Of a DNA stretch of 8,028 nt, positions 5,726 through 8,028 are shown one piece after another. A program made the translations under genes and the position numbers. Each line of letters begins with the position of its first letter. The first letter of the stretch is position 1. The notes under the pieces are model-generated. The model did not search any database, was not told the origin of the DNA, and was given only the letters and a program-made list of their open reading frames with translations. Source of the DNA: Pseudomonadota bacterium (GTDB lineage Bacteria; Desulfobacterota; Desulfovibrionia; Desulfovibrionales; Desulfovibrionaceae); the NCBI GenBank assembly GCA_018822065.1, contig JAHJKV010000042.1:1-8028 (forward strand), given 5' to 3'.

Positions 5726-7479
5726 GCATAGTTTCCGAAGCCCTGCGTAATGCGTTCGTGCCTGGATTTTGGAACTCCAAGCCGCTCGCGAGTCCCTACG
5801 CCAGGTTCCAGAGCTACTCACGACAATGGGGGATCGCCCTCCTTATGCTGATGTCCGTGGCCCTGGTTCCGCTCGCGGTGGTATCCTCCATAGACTTCAA
5901 GCTTACCGAGCAATCGTTCATCAATGAGCTTTCAGCAAGGCTGGACCGAGTCACATCGAACAGCAGACGGTCTATTACTTTTTACAGCGAAGAGAGAGCC
6001 TCGGCGCTGCGATTCATCATGGCGGAGCATGACTTCACGCAGCTGTCTGACAGCGATCAGATCTCGCTTCTTCTGCAGAACCTTAAGGTTGGATTCGGCG
6101 GCATGGTGGACCTGGGAGTCATTGCTCCAACGGGCGAACAGGTCGCCTATGCAGGCCCTTTCAACCTCCGAGGGAAGTCGTACGCCGAACAGGATTGGTT
6201 CAAGCACTTTCCAGAAAGCGATATTTATGTATCCGACGTCTTCCTGGGCGTCCGCAATCAGCCCCACATGTTCATCGCAGTGCGCTCGAAGAACCCGCGT
6301 AACCCCTTTATCCTGCGCGCCACATTGGACACCAAGAAACTGATCCGCATTCTGGACGACATCGAAGCAGGGGGCGATGGCGAGGCTATTTTGATCAACT
6401 GGGATGGGCTGGTCCAAAGCAGCAGCCCGTCCCACCCCACAGTGCTTGAACCTAGCAGAATTCCGCTGCCAGAGTTCTCGGAGCACACCGAAACCTTCGA
6501 ATGGCAGGACCACGATGGTAGCGAATATGTAGGGGCCTACGCCTATATACAGGGCACTTCTTTCGTGCTGATAGTCCTCAAACCCACCTGGGAGATCATG
6601 CGCACATGGACGGACCTGCGTTTGCAACTGGTGGGATTTCTGCTGGGCAGCATCTTGACCATCGTGGTCGTCGTGTACACCGTGTCTACATATATGATCA
6701 ACAAGGCGTATCAGGCCGACAATCAGCAGGCCGAGGCCCTGCAAAAACTCGAAGACAGCAACCGTCTGGCTTCCATTGGTCACCTTGCGGCAGGTGTTGC
6801 GCACGAAATCAATAACCCCTTGGCCATCATTGAAATGAAAGCCGGCTTGATCAAGGACCTCCTTACCATGGAAGATCTTCCGAACCGCACGGAACGACTT
6901 CTTCAACAAATCGAGTCCATGCATCACAGCGTGGACAGATGCGGGCGAATTACCAAGCAATTGCTCGGATTCGCCCGCCAAGTCGAACTTGATGTTCGGA
7001 ACATGGATATCACCGGGGTGATTCAGGAAGTCTTAAGTTTTATCGAAAAGCATGCGGCCTATATGAACATCGAAGTGCAGGTCGACCTTCCGCCGGACTT
7101 GCCATCCATCCGCTCGGACAGAGGCAAGCTGCAACAGGTATTGCTCAATATCGTGACCAATGCCCTGCAGGCAATGCCTAATGGTGGCAAATTGACCATA
7201 ACAGGGAATAAACTCGACACGATGTTGCTACTGTCCATTGCCGACACCGGCCCGGGAATTTCTCCGGAACACATGCAAAAATTGTTTGAACCTTTTTTCA
7301 CCACAAAACTCGCCAAGGGCGGCTCTGGACTGGGTCTGTCCATCTCCTACGGTTTAATAAAGAAGCTCGGGGGGAGTATCGAGGTACACAGCGAACCAGG
7401 GAAAGGTGCGCGCTTTGATCTGATCCTTCCCTTGGCGAACAATTCTGGAGAATCTGATGAAGATATTGTTGGTCGATGA
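5722..7479 (+). CDS. Membrane histidine kinase with periplasmic dCache-type sensor
   Basis: This 585-residue kinase has a cytoplasmic N-terminus of about 35 residues, a transmembrane helix (about 36-55), a large periplasmic sensor (about 60-295), a second helix (about 300-325), a short linker with no visible HAMP or PAS, then the kinase core. The sensor contains GKSYAEQDWF and a following DVFLG strand, typical of dCache domains that bind small molecules. The HisKA box reads GHLAAGVAHEINNP with H361 as phosphorylation site. The ATPase has N480 (N box), DTGPGIS (508-514), LFEPFFTTK (521-529) and GGSGLG (533-538). The HEINNP form is typical of kinases paired with NtrC-type activators, fitting the sigma-54 regulator on the opposite strand. 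It overlaps the receiver genes on both sides (4 and 23 bases). The ligand is unknown. Confidence 0.94.
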   Translation: MSIVSEALRNAFVPGFWNSKPLASPYARFQSYSRQWGIALLMLMSVALVPLAVVSSIDFKLTEQSFINELSARLDRVTSNSRRSITFYSEERASALRFIMAEHDFTQLSDSDQISLLLQNLKVGFGGMVDLGVIAPTGEQVAYAGPFNLRGKSYAEQDWFKHFPESDIYVSDVFLGVRNQPHMFIAVRSKNPRNPFILRATLDTKKLIRILDDIEAGGDGEAILINWDGLVQSSSPSHPTVLEPSRIPLPEFSEHTETFEWQDHDGSEYVGAYAYIQGTSFVLIVLKPTWEIMRTWTDLRLQLVGFLLGSILTIVVVVYTVSTYMINKAYQADNQQAEALQKLEDSNRLASIGHLAAGVAHEINNPLAIIEMKAGLIKDLLTMEDLPNRTERLLQQIESMHHSVDRCGRITKQLLGFARQVELDVRNMDITGVIQEVLSFIEKHAAYMNIEVQVDLPPDLPSIRSDRGKLQQVLLNIVTNALQAMPNGGKLTITGNKLDTMLLLSIADTGPGISPEHMQKLFEPFFTTKLAKGGSGLGLSISYGLIKKLGGSIEVHSEPGKGARFDLILPLANNSGESDEDIVGR

Positions 7480-7822
7480 CGAAGAAGATTTCGTAGCCAC
7501 TTTATGTGAGCGGCTTAGTTTGCGCGGTTATGATGCGGATTGGACTTCTACTGGCCGCGAAGCCGTGAAAAAAGTGACCGATGAAGACTACGATCTGGCC
7601 ATTCTCGATCTTAAGATGCCTCAGATCGGCGGTCTGGAGTTGAGGATGAAACTGGCAAAAATAAAGCCGAAACTTCGTTTTCTTTTTGTTTCTGGCCATG
7701 GTTCTGTGGATGAAATCAGTGCCGAGGACGGCAATGAGGACCTTTTTCTCACCAAGCCATTGACCCTCGAAAAACTCATAGAAACTATCAAAATCATCCC
7801 ACCCGCGGCGGATGCACACTGA
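7457..7822 (+). CDS. Second single-domain response regulator
   Basis: This 121-residue lone receiver has D7/D8, phosphoacceptor D51 (AILDLKMPQIGG), S80 in the usual Thr/Ser position and K101 followed by Pro. The loop after the phosphoacceptor reads PQIGG rather than PxMDG, a mild deviation. The start codon lies inside the end of the kinase gene (23-base overlap) with GGAG at 7447-7450, six bases before the ATG, so translation is coupled. The stop is 13 bases before the next kinase. It sits between two kinases and could take phosphate from either. Confidence 0.92.
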   Translation: MKILLVDDEEDFVATLCERLSLRGYDADWTSTGREAVKKVTDEDYDLAILDLKMPQIGGLELRMKLAKIKPKLRFLFVSGHGSVDEISAEDGNEDLFLTKPLTLEKLIETIKIIPPAADAH

Positions 7823-7835
7823 TCAAGGAGCGGAC

Positions 7836-8028
7836 ATGAACGAAACACACTGGCCCCAGCTGGCTTTCTTCGGCCGCATGAACGCCCACATCTCTCATGA
7901 ACTCAAGAACATCTTTGCCACCATCTCCGAAACATCCGGCCTACTCGTGGATCTCATGAGTATCCACGGAATGGACAAAGGGCCCCAAGGCGAACGGCTG
8001 GTACAAATCTGCGGGAGGATAACTGGAC
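7836..8028 (+). CDS. Start of a second histidine kinase, apparently soluble (partial, 3' end outside window)
   Basis: An open frame runs from the ATG at 7836 to the window end (64 codons), preceded by AAGGAG (7825-7830) at five bases. The sequence reads MNETHWPQLAFFGRMNAHISHELKN and continues as a long helix. This resembles a HisKA dimerisation helix with H21 in an SHELKN box at the very N-terminus. There is no room for a membrane segment or sensor domain before it, so the kinase would be cytoplasmic and need a partner or C-terminal domain for input. The ATPase part lies beyond the window, so the kinase call rests on the H box and context alone. Confidence 0.75.
   Translation, partial: MNETHWPQLAFFGRMNAHISHELKNIFATISETSGLLVDLMSIHGMDKGPQGERLVQICGRITG

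Noticed and set aside
5932..6981. Long open frame on the minus strand (349 codons)
   Set aside because: It lies wholly inside the histidine kinase gene, shows no recognisable domain and has no ribosome site; it is a shadow of the real coding strand.

Overview
This window reads as chromosomal DNA of a Gram-negative bacterium with a sigma-54 signalling style. The best guess is a sulfate-reducing deltaproteobacterium of the Desulfovibrio group. That guess rests on the combination of a cytidylate-kinase-like protein, a tandem UspA protein, a sigma-54 activator and several single receiver proteins, plus moderate GC and strong AGGAG ribosome binding sites. It is inference, not a database result. 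No mobile element, CRISPR array, tRNA or rRNA was seen.

Layout. (1) Bases 1-576, plus strand: the C-terminal tail of a membrane protein and a complete three-helix membrane protein, ending at a strong palindromic terminator (615-640). (2) Bases 673-5066, minus strand, read right to left: a tandem double-receiver protein (5066-4269), a UUCG-loop terminator, a sigma-54 activator of NtrC type (4142-2670), then after a 261-base gap a cytidylate-kinase-like protein with a BON-like tail (2408-1608) and a two-domain universal stress protein (from 1547). The stress protein carries a one-base frameshift inside its second ATP-binding loop. (3) Bases 5363-8028, plus strand, divergent from block 2: a single-receiver protein, a membrane histidine kinase with a periplasmic dCache-type sensor, a second single-receiver protein and the start of a second, apparently soluble histidine kinase, all overlapping or tightly spaced.

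How it may work together. The window encodes five receiver domains and at least two histidine kinases but only one obvious DNA-binding output, the sigma-54 activator. That suggests a branched phosphorelay or phosphate-sink network feeding one transcription factor. A good -24/-12 sigma-54 promoter candidate (2464-2480) lies just upstream of the kinase-like/UspA pair, immediately downstream of the activator gene. The simplest model is: dCache kinase and partner receivers, then the sigma-54 activator, then expression of the kinase-like and stress proteins, perhaps also the neighbouring membrane genes. The three receivers on the minus strand share an unusual signature (YFEK...M..FW..L) and look like recent paralogues. 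The two receivers on the plus strand have the ordinary KP ending.

Most notable for follow-up: the candidate sigma-54 regulon in cis, the altered GAFTGA loop (EAFTGA) of the activator, the degenerate P-loop plus BON-like tail of the kinase-like protein, the YFEK receiver family, and the frameshift in the stress protein.
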